A stretch of DNA of 64,000 nucleotides from Rana temporaria (GCF_905171775.1 NC_053500.1:124226241-124290240); one strand, 5' to 3'; counted from the first letter of the stretch, positions 1 through 11,761 are shown. Program-made: numbers and translations. The notes: a model not told the origin generated them from the letters alone.

Positions 1-351
1 AATAACGACCGTGTGTAGGCTCCATCGGAAATTTGCTGTCGGAAATTTCCGACAAATGTTTGAGAGCTGGTTCTCAATTTTTCCGACAATAAAAGTTCTT
101 GTCGGAAATTCCGATCGTCTGAAGCCAATTCCGACGCACAAAAATCCTACGCATGCTCAAAATCGATTCGACGCATGCTCGGAATCATTGAACTTAATTT
201 GTCTCGGCTCGTTGTAGTGTTGTACGTCACCGCGTTCTTGACAGTCGGAATTTTATGGGACCGTGTGTATGCAACACAAGTTTGAGCCCAAATTCCGTCT
301 GAAATCCACGTTTTTCATGTCGGAATTTCCAATCGTGTGTACGGGGCATTA
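1..351. mobile_element. Group A MITE (GTACACACG family), cut by window start
   Basis: The right end reads GTGTGTACGGGGCATTA, the mirror of the TAATGCCCCGTACACAC left ends of sister copies at 26.4 and 34.8 kb. The body holds the family's repeated CGGAATTTCCGAC-type motifs and the internal segment GTTGTAGTGTTGTACGTCAC, shared with 26.6 and 34.9 kb. No coding capacity. The left end lies before the window. TAA/TTA flanks of sister copies suggest a PIF/Harbinger-type mechanism (inference). Confidence 0.8.
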
Positions 352-429
352 GAGTTGTATGAGAGCATTTTGCTCAACAACCAGAAATAGGTTAACACAG
401 GGCTGTCAGGGTGCAGGTTGTGCTGCTAG

Positions 430-1905
430 TAGGGTGATCAGTAATATAGGCAACGCTGTATCCTGGGCAAGGCCCAGGCCTAGGGCAGCACTTTGCAGGG
501 GGGCAGCACGGAAAGAGTCCCCCCTGGCTTGTACTACACTGTTAATGTGGCGCCAGTCTTATGGGGCGGACTGGGCTGAGAGGAAAATTAGTCTAGCGCC
601 CCCATAAAGCGACCGCACTGCTTCTGGTATGTGGGTGGCCGGCATTCCGCAACTGTGGGAGGGGGTGGCTCCGCTTCTAATTTTGACTGTCCCATCATCC
701 TGGCTAGAGTAAGGGAGGGTTATAGCCCCTGTCAGTTTATTTTTTACCATCCCTGTCCCATTGCAGAGATTTCCCTTCACTTCCTGCCCAATAGCCAAAC
801 AGGAAGTGAGAGGAAATCTATGCAAATTAAAGGAATCCATTGCCCCCCAAGCCCTCAGAACTAGTGTCCCCACTGGAAAATTTCAGGGCGGGTCTTAACC
901 ACTTAAGGACCGCCTCCTGCAGATATACGTTGGCAGAATGGCACGGCTGGGCACAAGCACGTACCTGTACGTCCTCTTTAAGTGCCCAGCCGTGGGTCAC
1001 GGGCACGCGCCCGGACCCGGTCCGAAGCTCTGTGACCGCGGCCGCGGGCCCCGTGGACCCGATTGCCGCCGGAGTCCCGCGATCAGTCCCCGGAGCTAAA
1101 GAACGGGGAGAGCTGTGTGGCAGCTTCATTGATCGTGTGTTCCCTGATATAGGGAAACACGATCAATGACGTCACACGTCCAGCCCCGCCCCCCTACAGT
1201 TAAAAACACATATGAGGTCACACATAACCCCTACAGCGCCCCCTAGTGGTTAACTCCCAAACTGCAATTGTCATTTTCACAGTAATCAGTGCATTTTTAT
1301 AGCATTTTTTGCTGTGAAAATGACAATGGTCCCAAAAATGTGTCAAAATTATCCGATGTGTCCGCCATAATGTCGCAGTCACGAAAAAAATCGCTGATCG
1401 CCGCCATTAGTAGTAAAAAAAAAAAAATTATAAAAATGCAATAAAACTATCTCCTATTTTGTAAACGCTATAAATTTTGCGCAAACCAATCGATAAACGC
1501 TTATTGCGATTTTTTTTACCAACAATATGTAGAAGAATACGTATCGGCCTAAGCTGAGGAAAAAAATTTTTTTTTTCGCTCTATTTTTGTTTATAGCGCA
1601 AGAAATAACAACCGCAGAGGTGATCAAATACCACCAAAAGAAAGCTCTATTTGTGGGGAAAAAAGGACGCCAATTTTGTTTGGGAGCCACGTCGCACGAT
1701 CGCGCAATTGTCAGTTAAAGCGACGCAGTGCCGAAACGCAAAAACTGGCCAGGAATTTTACCTGCGTAAAGGTCCGGGTCTTAAGTGGTTAAACAGCAAG
1801 GGGTGTGGCCTTGACAGGAAGGGGTGGGTCATATTTAAATTAGGCGGTCACGAGTTTAGTCAGGCCTAGGGCAGCACAAAACCTAAATACACTACTGGAT
1901 ATAGG
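430..1905. mobile_element. Older dispersed repeat hosting a nested TTAA element
   Basis: Sequence on both sides of the nested element at 899-1788 appears to belong to one older repeat. The phrase GGCCTAGGGCAGCA occurs on the left (near 477) and again on the right (near 1863). Superfamily is not visible and the outer ends are uncertain. No coding frame is credible; short frames here are random. Confidence 0.4.
899..1788. mobile_element. Complete group D element with TTAA target duplication
   Basis: Inverted ends CCACTTAAGGACC and GGTCTTAAGTGG are flanked on each side by TTAA (895-898 and 1789-1792). The 890-bp body has CRE-like TGACGTCA text near 1168, A-runs and no transposase frame. TTAA duplication is the hallmark of piggyBac and Kolobok transposases, so this is a non-autonomous element of one of those groups. 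Fragments recur at 2337, 6485, 8293, 10492 and 24536. Confidence 0.85.
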
Positions 1906-2332
1906 TAACCTGTCCTATTAGGCGTCTCTATAGAGGCAGCAGGGACAAGGGTAAATAATATTTTGAATTTCCGTTATAATAAAAGTGCACTTATCCTTTA
2001 AGCACTGCAAATAGGGGGTTTTCTATTTAAATACGGTGTATATATTCGCAGTATCAATGTATGCTGTAGACATTTTACTTTATTCATTTCCTCATTAGAA
2101 GTGCCTTGCTGCTTGTATTCTGCATTTTATATTAGCAAATTGCTTGTACTAATAATGCTTTTTTTCAGGAGAAAAGAAAAAAAATAGAATAATATTGCTT
2201 TATTATAATCAATGTGCTGCCTCAGTCAGGGATTGCAGTTAAGAAAAACAGCTCCTATAATTGAAGGATGAATGAGAGGAAATGGCAGACAGCTTTTAAA
2301 ATATAGAATATGTTTGTTGAGAACATATTATT
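1906..2332. other. AT-rich low-copy spacer
   Basis: AT-rich sequence with short homopolymers. No inverted ends, tandem structure or credible exon seen. Confidence 0.5.
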
Positions 2333-2336
2333 TTAA

Positions 2337-2586
2337 CCACTTCAGCCCCGGAAGAGCACTTTTTACAATTTGGCACTGCGTCGCTTTAAATGATAATTGC
2401 GCACGCTGTACCCAAACAAAATTGGCGTCCTTTTTTTCCCACTAATAGAGCTTTTTTTTGGTGCTATTTGATCACTTGTATGGTTTTTATTTTTTGCGCT
2501 ATAAACAAAAAAAGAGCGACAATTTTGAAGAAATTATTATAATTTTTTTTACTTTTTGCTATAATGAATATCCCCAAAAATGCGTT
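2337..2586 (-). mobile_element. Group D element fragment, reversed
   Basis: Starts after TTAA (2333-2336) with CCACTTCAGCCCCGG and contains CACTGCGTCGCTTTAAATGA, ATTGGCGTCC and GAGCTTTTTTTTGG, the reverse of the right half of the complete copy at 899-1788. Only one end is present. Confidence 0.7.
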
Positions 2587-2673
2587 TAACTGCTTGTCCA
2601 TCGCCCGCCGTCAAATGACGGCGGGAGGCAGACCCTCTTGTTCTGGGCAGACGTCATATGACGTCACGCCTTC
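2587..2673. repeat. Small palindrome-bearing repeat fragment
   Basis: Contains two short palindromic motifs, one around CCGTCAAATGACGG and one at GACGTCATATGACGTC. It probably belongs to a group D-like dispersed family, by resemblance of its TTAACTGCTTG start. Confidence 0.4.
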
Positions 2674-2677
2674 TTAA

Positions 2678-3015
2678 AGCGGAGGTTCACCTTAAAATAA
2701 TTATATACCATCCCGTCCAGCATACTAGCGTCAGCTACAGTATGCCTTTTTTTTTTTTGCGCTGTATTTACCGTTTAATGCTTCAGTTTCTTTTCAGACT
2801 CCCGCGGGGAGTAGGCGTTCCTATGAAGAGGGGAACATGATTGACGTCCGGCTATGGCGCGTCACGCTTTCCGGAAATAGCCGAAATAGGACTCGGCTGT
2901 ATACGGCGCCTGCGCAGTCAGCTCCTAGTCCGTGCGCAGGCGCCGTATAGCGCCGTGAAGAGCCAAGACCTAGTCCGGCTATTTTCGGAACGCGTGACGC
3001 GCCATAGCATTGCGG
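2678..3015. mobile_element. Group E fold-back element (TTAA), right side truncated
   Basis: Begins AGCGGAGGTTCACC directly after TTAA (2674-2677). Two arms (about 2853-2914 and 2934-3006) are inverted copies, sharing GCGCGTCACGC, GCCTGCGCA and CGGCTATTT text. The same architecture is complete at 46368-46876. The right terminus is replaced by a group B fragment. Confidence 0.7.
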
Positions 3016-3021
3016 CAAAGT

Positions 3022-3480
3022 ACGCCGCACGGTCGTATTGGTTTTGACGTGGACGTAAATGACGTAAATCCCTATTCATGGACGACTTACGCAAACAATG
3101 TAAAATTTTCGAATTTCGACGCGGGAACGACGGCCATACTTAACATTACTATTCCAGCTATTTGATGGAATAACTTTAGGCCTGATAATGCGTTACGTAA
3201 ACGGCGTATCTGTACTGCGTCGGCCGGGCGTACGTTCGTGAATAGGCGTATCTAGTGATTTACATATTCTACACCGACCGCAATGGAAGCGCCACCTAGC
3301 GGTCAGCCTAAAAATTACACTTTAGGATACGACGGTGTAAGACACTTACGTGGCTCGTATCTGAGCCTAATTTAAGCGTATCTGGTTTCCAGAATACGCT
3401 TAAATTAGCGCCGGCGCAAATTCAGACTTAGGCCGGCGTATATACTGATACGCCGGCCTAAGTCTTTCTGAATCCACCTA
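3022..3480. mobile_element. Group B element, partial copy
   Basis: Holds family signatures: CGACTTACGCAAACAATG, GAACGACGGCCATACTTAAC, GCGCCACCTAGCGG and the terminal CTGAATCCACC. The other end is missing, apparently lost at the junction with the fold-back to the left. Confidence 0.75.
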
Positions 3481-3556
3481 TATGTGCGAATAGAGCAGCG
3501 GCTGCCTGCTGATGCTGAGACTTAGTTGCTTCCTGCAAAGAGAAGAGAACAGGAAC

Positions 3557-3631
3557 ACCAGTGGCCAGGCGCCCTAGGCAGCAGGGCACCCTAGGTGGCT
3601 GCCTAGTTTGCCTAGTGGTAGCACCGGCCCT
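3557..3631. mobile_element. Right end of a hAT-like element
   Basis: Ends GGTAGCACCGGCCCTG, the complement of CAGGGCCGGTGCTACC. Starting CAG is typical of hAT ends. The repeated phrase GGC(G)CCCTAGG lies inside. No left partner was found, so this is a remnant. Confidence 0.45.
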
Positions 3632-3831
3632 GTATGTTACTTAGGAGGAAGTCTATAAGCTTTACAAAAGGAGGGCCTGAACATGTATCTTGCAGTAGGG
3701 AGAGATCCAATTTATTTTTTTGGTGCAGGCTTTCATGTACTGAGCGTTCGGCATATGAATAGCCCATCTAGTCCCCCAGAGGGCAGAGATAGCGCATGAG
3801 GAGAGCTCATACTAGGGCTCCTGGTTTGACC

Positions 3832-4135
3832 CATAGGTGTGTGCAGCCTATTGCATTAGAGTGTGCAACCCAAAGTTTAAACACACACACTGTCACAGGG
3901 AGGAGGCTCTGGTGGTGGGAGACAGTTGATCGAGACCATATTGCGTTATACACCCTAAAAATGGGGGTAATGTGTTCCTAATGTTGAACCTAGCCTTTAA
4001 TATAATGGGGGAATTTACACTGGCCACTGGCACCCCCAACCACCCACCTGGTGCTGCCCCTGAATAATGCTAATGTACATGGGGTGATTAGGGTGTGCCC
4101 AGGCACACCTGGCACACCCTGTGCGCACGCCTATG
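3832..4135. mobile_element. Complete short hAT MITE, 8-bp duplication GTTTGACC
   Basis: The 304-bp element runs from CATAGGTGTGTGCAG to GTGCGCACGCCTATG. The 8-bp word GTTTGACC is present at 3824-3831 and again at 4136-4143. An 8-bp duplication with imperfect CATAGG ends fits the hAT superfamily. The same ends occur in the dimeric element at 50967-52050. Non-coding. Confidence 0.9.
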
Positions 4136-4143
4136 GTTTGACC

Positions 4144-4566
4144 TGTTGTTTGGAGAAAGGCTAGGATCCTGTTGGCCTCTGGACGAAGGGGATCTTTTGA
4201 GTTGGGATTTGCAAACTGTATGAACTTTCCCAGATTCTGTGATATCTTGAGTTTGTGGAATTTGTCTTTTCCCTCAAGAGGGTTTCTGTAACCTGCGGTG
4301 AGCACCCATCTGTTTTAACTTCCATTTCTCAATTTCCAGGTCATGTAGTTTGTGTGGATTACAGTGAAGAAATTCTCTTTGATTTAGCAGTTTCAGTATG
4401 AAAGTCATCATAGCGTGTCAGTGCTAAGTTCTCAGAGCAGTGCGATCCACGGTCTCTGTGGCCAATAGGAAATTATGACAATCGGGCCACTGGTTCGGTT
4501 TTCAATCTGCTCAAAAGCCTCATTATCATGTGCGTTGATATGCATAAACTAAAGAGAAGTAACTAA
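4144..4566. other. Low-copy spacer
   Basis: No repeat boundary, tandem array or credible exon seen. Unassigned sequence between two MITEs. Confidence 0.4.
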
Positions 4567-5270
4567 GGGGGTAATCCACAAAAGGGATACGCCGGCGTAT
4601 CTACTGATACGCCGTCGTATCCCTGTTTCTATCTTTGGAACTGATGCACAGAATCAGTTTACCATAGATAGGCAGAAGATCCGACATGTGTAATTGAATT
4701 ACACTGTCGGATCTTAAGGATGCAATTCTAGGCCGGCCTCTAGGTGGCGAGGCCATTGCGGCCGGCCTAGAATATGCAAATGAACACTTACGGCGATCCA
4801 CGAACGTTCCGACGGGCCCGTCGCGCTAAATCTACGTCGTTTACGTCGAGTTATGCCGCGTAAAAATAGGGCTGAGTCCAATTTGACTAAGCCCTATTAA
4901 GTATGGCCGTCGTTCCCGCGTCGAAATTTTAAACTCTACTTTGTTTGCGTAAGACGTTCGTGAATGGCGCTGGACGCCATTTACGTTAACGTCTAAGCAA
5001 ATGACGTCGGAGCGACGTCAGTTAGCGCAATGCACGTCAGGTAAGTTACCCAACGGAGCATGCGCAGTACGTCCGGCGCGGGAGCGCGCCTAATTTAAAT
5101 GGGACTCGCCCCATTAGATTCGGCACGCCTTGCGCCGGACGGATTTGAGTTACACCGCCGCAAATTTCCAGGTAAGTGTGTTGTGGATCGATACCTAACT
5201 TAGGAAATTTGCGGCAGTGTAACTTAAATCACTTAAGTTACGTTGCGCTGCGGGGCTGTGGATTTGGCCC
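4567..5270. mobile_element. Group B element copy
   Basis: Ends GGGGGTAATCCAC and GTGGATTTGGCCC. Internal landmarks in family order: CTAGGTGGCG, TAAGTATGGCCGTCG, GTTTGCGTAAGACGTTCG, GCATGCGCAGTACG, then a terminal palindrome around ACTTAGG..TTTGCGG. Length 704 bp, near the family norm. Flanks do not form a clean duplication. Confidence 0.8.
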
Positions 5271-5565
5271 TTAATAAAACTTCTGGTGTGGTGGAGAGCA
5301 TCTGTGCCTTCCCCTGTTGAGAAAGGGGGGGGCAGAAACTGAGTACATTGAGAGTTGTTGAGTCCTGCCATCAAATTAATATCTGTAATGCATAATTAGA
5401 AAATAATAGACTGGAAGACGGGTCTGTTCAGAGTCCACTTGTGATCTATAATATTGCAGCTCAATGAGTCTGCCAAGATATTTATGATTGCCAGAATGTA
5501 GGAGGCCAAAATGCTTCTGTGTCAATTCTATAAGAGGGCGAGTTTCTCTCGACATGGAGTCACTG

Positions 5566-6284
5566 GGCCAGATTCTCAGAAGAGTTACGACGGAGTATCT
5601 CAGGAAACTCCGTCGTATCTCTGTTTTTTGACCCGCGTATCTATGCGAGTGATTCCTAGAATCATTTTCGCATAGATACGCTGTAGATCCGATAGGTGTA
5701 AGTCACTTACACTGTCGGATCTTAAATGTAATTCGCCGCCGGCCGCTAGGTGGCGTTTACGTTCAGGTCTCATTTGTTTATGCAAATGAGCCTGATACGC
5801 CGATTCCCGAACAAAATTGCGTCGCGTAACCGTCGCTTACTTCGTTTGCGTAAGCGTAAGGTTACCCCTGCTATATGAGGGGAAACCTTACGCCAGTCCG
5901 ACGTATGCCATGTTAAGTATGGCGTCGGGTCCGCGTCGTCTTTTCCCGTCGGGTACGTCGTTTTCGTAAGTCGTTCTTGAATACGACTTTACGTCAATGA
6001 CGCACACGTCGGCGTCATTGACGTTTTCCGATGAGAACTGGAGCATGCGCACTGGGCTATTTTTAGCCCGGCGCATTAGCAGTTCGATCGGCACGGGGGC
6101 GCGCTTAATTTAAATATAAGCCGCCCCCTTTGAATTACGCGGGGATACGCCGGGCCATTTACACTACGCCGCCGCAAACTACGGAGCAAGTGCTTGAGGA
6201 ATACAGCACTTGCTCCTGTAAGTTGGGGCGGCGTAGTGTAAATGGCTTACGCTACGGCCGCGGGAAAACTACGAGAATCTGGCC
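5566..6284. mobile_element. Group B element copy 1 of an inverted pair, duplication CACTG
   Basis: The 719-bp element starts GGCCAGATTCTCAG and ends GAGAATCTGGCC, flanked by CACTG at 5561-5565 and 6285-6289. It is the near-identical reverse of the copy at 15424-16131. It carries the palindromic segment CTCGCATAGATACG / CGCATAGATACGC. Non-coding: short frames on either strand reappear in the sister copy only because the DNA is copied. Confidence 0.88.
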
Positions 6285-6484
6285 CACTGTGAGTACCCCT
6301 TGTCATTGAACAAAAGAGACTGCTATAACATTGCTTATCTGGATTACATCATCCTTCCCATTGTAACGCTATCGGTAACCAGTCCTGGCACATTTGGCTC
6401 TACTGATGCCCAATAGGTACATGTGAATGTCCCAGGCCCACTTACTTGGTGATAAATGTCCCAGGCACATTTCTTCTCAGGGTG

Positions 6485-6789
6485 AAAGTCCTTTTTTATT
6501 ATTAATTCTTTTTTTTACTAGTAATGGCGGCGATCTAGTTTTTTTGTGACTGCGATATTGCGGCAGACACATCGGACACTTTTGACACATTGTTGGGACC
6601 ATTCACATTTATACAGCGATCCCTGCTATACAAATGCACTGATTACTGTATAAATGTGACTGGCAGGGAAGGGGTTAACACTAGGGGGCGATCAAGGGGT
6701 TAATGTGTTTATTTTGGGACCATTGTCATTTATACAGCGATCAGTGCTATAAAAATGCACTGATTACTGTGTAAATGACACTGGCACTT
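6485..6789 (-). mobile_element. Group D fragment, reversed, partly duplicated
   Basis: Contains TTACTAGTAATGGCGGCGAT and two tandem versions of the block GGGACCATTxxCATTTATAC with CAGCGATC and AAATGCACTGATTACTGT (about 6596-6690 and 6717-6785). Other D copies carry this block once. Both element ends are absent. Confidence 0.6.
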
Positions 6790-6829
6790 TTGCTGGCGAA
6801 AATTCTGCTTGTGTGTATGGGGCATTAGT
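6790..6829. mobile_element. Right-end remnant of a group A MITE
   Basis: Only the final GCTTGTGTGTATGGGGCATTA of the family is left, abutting the group D fragment. Confidence 0.45.
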
Positions 6830-7162
6830 TGACCAAGCCGTGCTTTACCTTCACTTGTGTGAGAAAATGGCAGACTCACCAGATGAAAAGGGCTCAAGTC
6901 CATTTGCCCCCTATGTCCTCTCTAGCCAGTACCGGCATCTTTACTATGGGCATCCGGCTGTGACAGCTTGTGGCTTCACAGCCGGGTGCCCGCTGCACAT
7001 ACCCGAGTGGTTCTGCGCACTGTGAATGGTCCCACAGTCTCATCCAGGACCCCCCCACTCCCAGAGTCGGTGATTTGAGCCACCGATGAGAGACCTGACA
7101 AGCATTTTTAACTTATGTTTGAGAGTAGAAATCTTTATGATTTTATTTATGTTTTTTAATAA

Positions 7163-7374
7163 ATATGATAAAAGGAGCAGGAGGATTGGGACTTTATGTC
7201 AAGCACGTGGTTGCAATAGAATAGATTGGTGAATATAACAAGATGTTTATGAGTTCATATATATATATGTACAAACATAATATCTGTGTCAAGTTCTGAA
7301 ACAGTTAAATATGATAATAACATTGGTATCAATTAGTATCACAAGGTTAAAATTCCACAATTTACCAAAAAAAA

Positions 7375-7408
<34 letters not shown>

Positions 7409-8269
7409 TACACATATATACATGGTAATACCTGCGTGACCTATGGCCTCACTGATCCCCATCATGGTTGGTAAGGGTTTATACAAAATAACATAAAAAT
7501 CAGATACGCACATGATAAATGTAACATGGCATCTGCTATCTCTACGCGTTTCGTAGTTTTAAGCCACTCTACAGGAGCAAGCACGTGATGTGTCTGAAAT
7601 TAAAAATGTATTGTCTAAATGATCTAATATGTATCAACATATAAGGAGGTGGGATGAAAATCCCCCCCTAGATGATAACATACAAAAGTCTGTGCATTAA
7701 TGGTATAGCGCTGAAGATCATGCGCCATCTGGGGACATCGTGACCGGCAGCTGTGATGGCAAACTCAGCAATAGCAACCGACACAGACAACATCCAAGGT
7801 GGATATGGGTCCACAGGGCACTTCTAGTGTGAAATGGGAATGATAAATGAGAAAGTTATTATTTCTTTCACAATCCACAGGAGTTTCCACTTGATTGGCT
7901 CATTTATCATTCCCATTTCACACTAGAAGTGCCCTGTGGACCCATATCCACCTTGGATGCTGTCTGTGTTGGTTGCTATTCCTGAGTTTGCCATCACAGC
8001 CCCCGGTCATGATGTCCCCAGATGGCCCACGATCTTTAGCACTATACCATTAATGCATTGACTTTTGTAAGTTACCATCTAAGGGGGATTTTCATCCCAC
8101 CCCCTTATATGGTGATACATATTAGATCATTTAGAACTTGACACAGATATTATGTTTGTAAATACATGTATATGAACTAATAAACATCTTTTGTTATATT
8201 CACCAATCTATTAAATTGCAAACACGTGCTTCATATAAAGTCCCAACTGTCCTGCTCCTTTTATCATAT
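7163..8269. mobile_element. Large fold-back element, about 1.1 kb
   Basis: Outer arms 7163-7296 and 8129-8269 are inverted copies (ATATGATAAAAGGAGCAGGA against TCCTGCTCCTTTTATCATAT, with small changes). Inner arms 7615-7851 and 7899-8128 are inverted copies with a 47-nt loop. The left arm carries about 318 bp (7297-7614) absent from the right arm, including the A-run and TA repeats. The terminal word TTGGGACTTT is shared with the fold-back at 34101-34556. No coding frame. Confidence 0.8.
7364..7412. repeat. Poly-A followed by (TA)n microsatellite
   Basis: An A-run of nearly 30 bases passes straight into TA dinucleotides and a CATATATACA tail, inside the left arm of the fold-back. Likely variable in length. 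Confidence 0.9.
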
Positions 8270-8292
8270 TGACAGGGATGTTTAGCTTTTAA

Positions 8293-8620
8293 CCACTTGC
8301 CGACTGCCTCTTACGTTGGCAGAATGGCACGGGCAGGCAAAGCAACGTACAGGTCCGTTGCTTTGAATCTGACGCTTAGCGCCCTACTGGTTAACCCTTT
8401 TACCGCCAGTGTCATTTACACAGTAATCAGTGCATTTTTATAGCACTGATCGCTGTATAAATGACAATGGTCCCAAAATAGCGTCAAAAGTGTCCGATGT
8501 GTCTGTCGCAATATCGCAGTCACGATAAAAATCGTTGATCGCCGCCATTACTAGTAAAAAAATAAAAAATAATTAATACTAAAAATGCCATAAAACTATC
8601 ACCTATTTTGTAGACGCTAT
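8293..8620 (+). mobile_element. Group D left part, cut by a group B insertion
   Basis: Begins CCACTTGCCGACTGCC after TTAA (8289-8292) and runs through CATTTACACAGTAATCAGTG and CCGCCATTACTAGTAAAA to TGTAGACGCTAT, where a group B copy starts. The expected continuation (AACTTTTGCGCAAACC in other copies) is not found on the far side, so this was a replacement or deletion, not a clean insertion. Confidence 0.7.
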
Positions 8621-9344
8621 GGGGCAGATCCACAAAGAAATTACGCCGGTGTATCTATTGATACGCCGGCGTAATTTCAAAATTCCCGCGTCGTATCTTT
8701 GTTTTGAATCCTCAAAACAAGATACGACGGCATCTCGGCTAGATCCGACAGGCGTACGTCTTAGTATGCCGTCGGATCTAAGCTGCAATTTTTCGGCGGC
8801 CGCTAGGTGGCGTTTCCGTCGAATTCTGTGTCGAGTATGCAAATTAGCTATTTACGGCGATCCACGAACGTACGTCCGGTCGGCGCATTTTTTTACGTCG
8901 TTTGCGTTCGGCTTTTTCCGGCGTATAGTTAAAGCTGCTATTATGAGCCGTACTCAATGTTAAGTATGGCCGTCGTTCCCGCGTACAATTTAGAATTTTT
9001 TACGTCGTTTGCGTAAGTGGTTCGCGAATAGGAATTTGCGTAGAATGACGTCACCGTCGCAAGCATTGGCTGGTTCCGGTTTAATTTCGAGCATGCACAC
9101 TGGGATACCCCCACGGCCGGCCAGTACAAAAAAAACATTGTTTACGTCGGGTCACAACGTATTTACATAAAACACGCCCCCATTACATCCATTTGAATTC
9201 CGTGCCCTTACGCCGCGAGAGATACACTACGCCGCCGTAACTTACGGGGCGGATTCTTTGTGGATTAAAAAAAAAGATAAGTTACGGCAGCGTAGCGTAT
9301 CTTAGATACGCTGCGCCCGACGCAAATGTACGAGGATCTGCCCC
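8621..9344. mobile_element. Group B element copy
   Basis: Ends GGGGCAGATCCACAAAG and GAGGATCTGCCCC; 724 bp. Internal landmarks: GCCGCTAGGTGGCG, TTAAGTATGGCCGTCGTTCC, GTCGTTTGCGTAAG. The end variant (GATCC for GATTC) is shared with the copy at 4567, suggesting a subfamily. Confidence 0.85.
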
Positions 9345-9734
9345 TACATATAGCGAGGCATAAAGAGTCCCTAGCCCTCCACTCAAAAAAACTTGTATTC
9401 ACCAATGCAAAAATCATAGCAGTGATAATTAAAAAAACTAAGCCCAAAGATCCCAAAATATTTTACTCCCAAAAGGGAGAGCTTAGTGCAGCAAAGTGAA
9501 ATAAAATAATTCAGTTGTATGTGTGTGTCAAGGTCAAACAGCAAACTGGCAGCCAAGCTCAATTTTCTCCCCTATTTGTAGCTGAAGATGGCTGCTATGC
9601 CCACCTCTTCCTTCGCCATCTTGTGGACAAAAAAGAGAAGGCTATCTACCGAACACTGTAAAATATCCGATATTTTTTTTACAATGTCAGGAAAATATTG
9701 AGAATTATCTAAACTTGTCAGATTTCTATACTTA

Positions 9735-10269
9735 TGCTGCGTACACACGACCATTTTTAATGGTCTAGAAAAAACAAAGTTTTTTGTAAACCCGATTGTT
9801 AAAACGGCCTTGCCTACACACGATTGTGAAAAAAAATGCTCTAGCAAAGCGCGGTGACGTACAACACGTACGACGGTACTATAAAGGGGAAGTTCCATGC
9901 GGATGGCGCCACCCTTGGGGCTGCTTTTGCTGATTCCGTGTTAGTAAAAGACGATTCGCGCTTTTCAGTCTGTTACAGCGTGATGAATGTGCTTACTTCA
10001 TTACGGACGCTAGTTTTACCAGAACGTGCGCTCCCGTCTCATAACTTGCTTCTGAGCATGCGCGGCTTTTTTACGTCGTTAAAGCCCACACACGGCCATT
10101 TTTTACGACGTTAAAAACGACGTGAAAATTTTGAGCATGTTCTAAATTTTTAATGCCCATTTTTTTACGTTGTGAAAAATGCTCTGGAGCCCACACACGG
10201 TCGTTTTTAATGACATTAAAAAAAAATGTAATTTTTTACATCCCGAAAAACGGTTGTGTGTACGCGGCA
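9735..10269. mobile_element. Group A MITE, long subfamily
   Basis: Starts TGCTGCGTACACACGACC and ends GTGTGTACGCGGCA, flanked by TTA (9732-9734) and TAA (10270-10272). The 535-bp interior has several inverted TTTTTxACGTCG / CGACGTxAAAA words and a GCATGCGC box. Frames seen here are not conserved. A partial reversed relative lies at 37896-38195. Confidence 0.8.
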
Positions 10270-10394
10270 TAAGATCCTCTAGTTGATCAAGTTTTCAGAC
10301 TACTGTCAGCTTACAATAGTCAGGCACACTTTTGTCTCTCCCATCCCAAAATAGACCACACAGAATACGTATCCGTTTCCATTATAGGATATAG

Positions 10395-10490
10395 ACCCTT
10401 TCGGATTGATTTACTTAAACTAGAAAGTGCAAAACCTGGTGCAGCTGTACATGGTAGCCAATCAGCTTCTAACTTCAGCTTGTTCAATTA
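10395..10490. mobile_element. Partial copy of a MITE with CACAGAATCTGG-type arms
   Basis: Shares GGTGCAGCTGTxCATGGTAG, CCAATCAGCTTCTAACTTC with the fuller copy at 13365-13537. Ends at the TTAA that opens the next group D element. Confidence 0.5.
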
Positions 10491-10491
10491 A

Positions 10492-11215
10492 CCACTTAAG
10501 GACCGCCTAACGCCGATATACGTCGGCAGAGCGACACAGCTGGGCATAAGCACATACATGTACCTCGCCCTTAAAGAGCCCAGCCGTGGGTTGCGCGCGT
10601 ACCGCAGCCGGCACACTCGCGACCCGTTCCTGAGCTCCGCGACCACGCCCACGGGACCCGAGGACCCGATCGCCACCGGTGTCCCAGGTATCGGGTCACA
10701 GAGCTGAAGAACGGGGAGAGGTACGTGTAAACAAATCTCTCCCCGTTCTTCCTAGTGAGAGTATCACTGATCATCTGTTCCCTGTCATAGGGAACGACGA
10801 TCAGTGATGTCACACGCCAAGCCACGCCCCCACACAGTAGGAATCACTCCCTTAGGTCACACTTAACCCCTTCAGCGCCCCCTACAGGTTAACCCCTTCA
10901 CTGTAATTTTCACAGTTATCAGTGCATTTTTATAGCACTGTTTGCTGTACAAATGCCAATGGTCCCAAAATGGTGTCAACAGTGTCTGATGGGTGCGCCA
11001 TAATGTCACAGTCACGATAAAAATCGCTGATCCCCGCCATTACTAGTAAAAAAAATTTTTTTTATAAAAATGACATAAAACTATCCCCTATTTTGTAGAC
11101 GCTATAACTTTTGCGCAAACCAATCAATAAACGCTTATTGCGATTTATTTTTACCAAAAATATGTAGTAGAATACGTATCGGCCTAAACTGAGGAAAAAA
11201 ATTGTTTTTTTCGCA
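10492..11215 (+). mobile_element. Group D element, left 720 bp
   Basis: Starts CCACTTAAGGACCGCC after TTAA (10488-10491) and follows the complete copy at 899 through CGTCGGCAGAG, the paired GAACGATCAGTGATGTCAC text, CCGCCATTACTAGTA and TATCGGCCTAAACTGAGG. The right end is missing; a hAT element begins just beyond. Confidence 0.75.
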
Positions 11216-11234
11216 GTGGTATTAGTATTAAAAT

Positions 11235-11761
11235 AAGGTTTGTTCCGATACCACTTTTTTAGGACCGAGTACAAGTACCGATACTTTTTTTCAAGTAGTC
11301 GCCGATACCGAATACCGATACTTTTTTTAAATGTGTCCCCATATGCAGCCATGTCCCCCCCCCATATGCAGCCATGTCCCCCACATATGCAGCCATGTCC
11401 CTCTAGCCATGTCCCTCACATATGCAGCAATGTCCCTCTAGCCATGTCCCTCACATATGCAGCCATGTCCCTCACATATGCAGCAATGTCCCTCACATAT
11501 GCAGCAATGTCCCTCTAGCCATGTCCCTCACATATGCAGCAATGTCCCTCTAGCCATGTCCCTCACATATGCAGCAATGTCCCTGTAGCCATGTCCCTCG
11601 ATGCGGCGGCACAATGCGGCAGAAGCGGCGGGGGGGGGGGGGGAAAGGGGGGGAAGTATTCTATTTAGGTATCGGGGGTATTTGCACGAGTACGAGTACT
11701 CCCGCAAATACTCGGTATCGGTCCCGATACCGATACTGGTATCGGTATCTGGACAACCCTA
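11235..11761. mobile_element. hAT MITE with internal 35-bp minisatellite, duplication ATTAAAAT
   Basis: The 527-bp element runs from AAGGTTTGTTCCGATACC to CTGGACAACCCTA, flanked by ATTAAAAT at 11227-11234 and 11762-11769. Its sister at 63262-63839 has cleaner ends (TAGGGTTGTCCCGATACC). Both contain GATACCGAATACCGATACTT arms, a G-run, and an internal array built from 21- and 14-bp blocks. The 8-bp duplication places it in hAT. Non-coding. Confidence 0.92.
11335..11600. repeat. Minisatellite inside hAT MITE (35-bp composite unit)
   Basis: Blocks TCCCTCACATATGCAGCAATG (21 bp, here split by one base class) and TCCCTCTAGCCATG (14 bp) alternate irregularly. Both copies of the host element carry it, but with a different order and number of blocks. 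Confidence 0.9.
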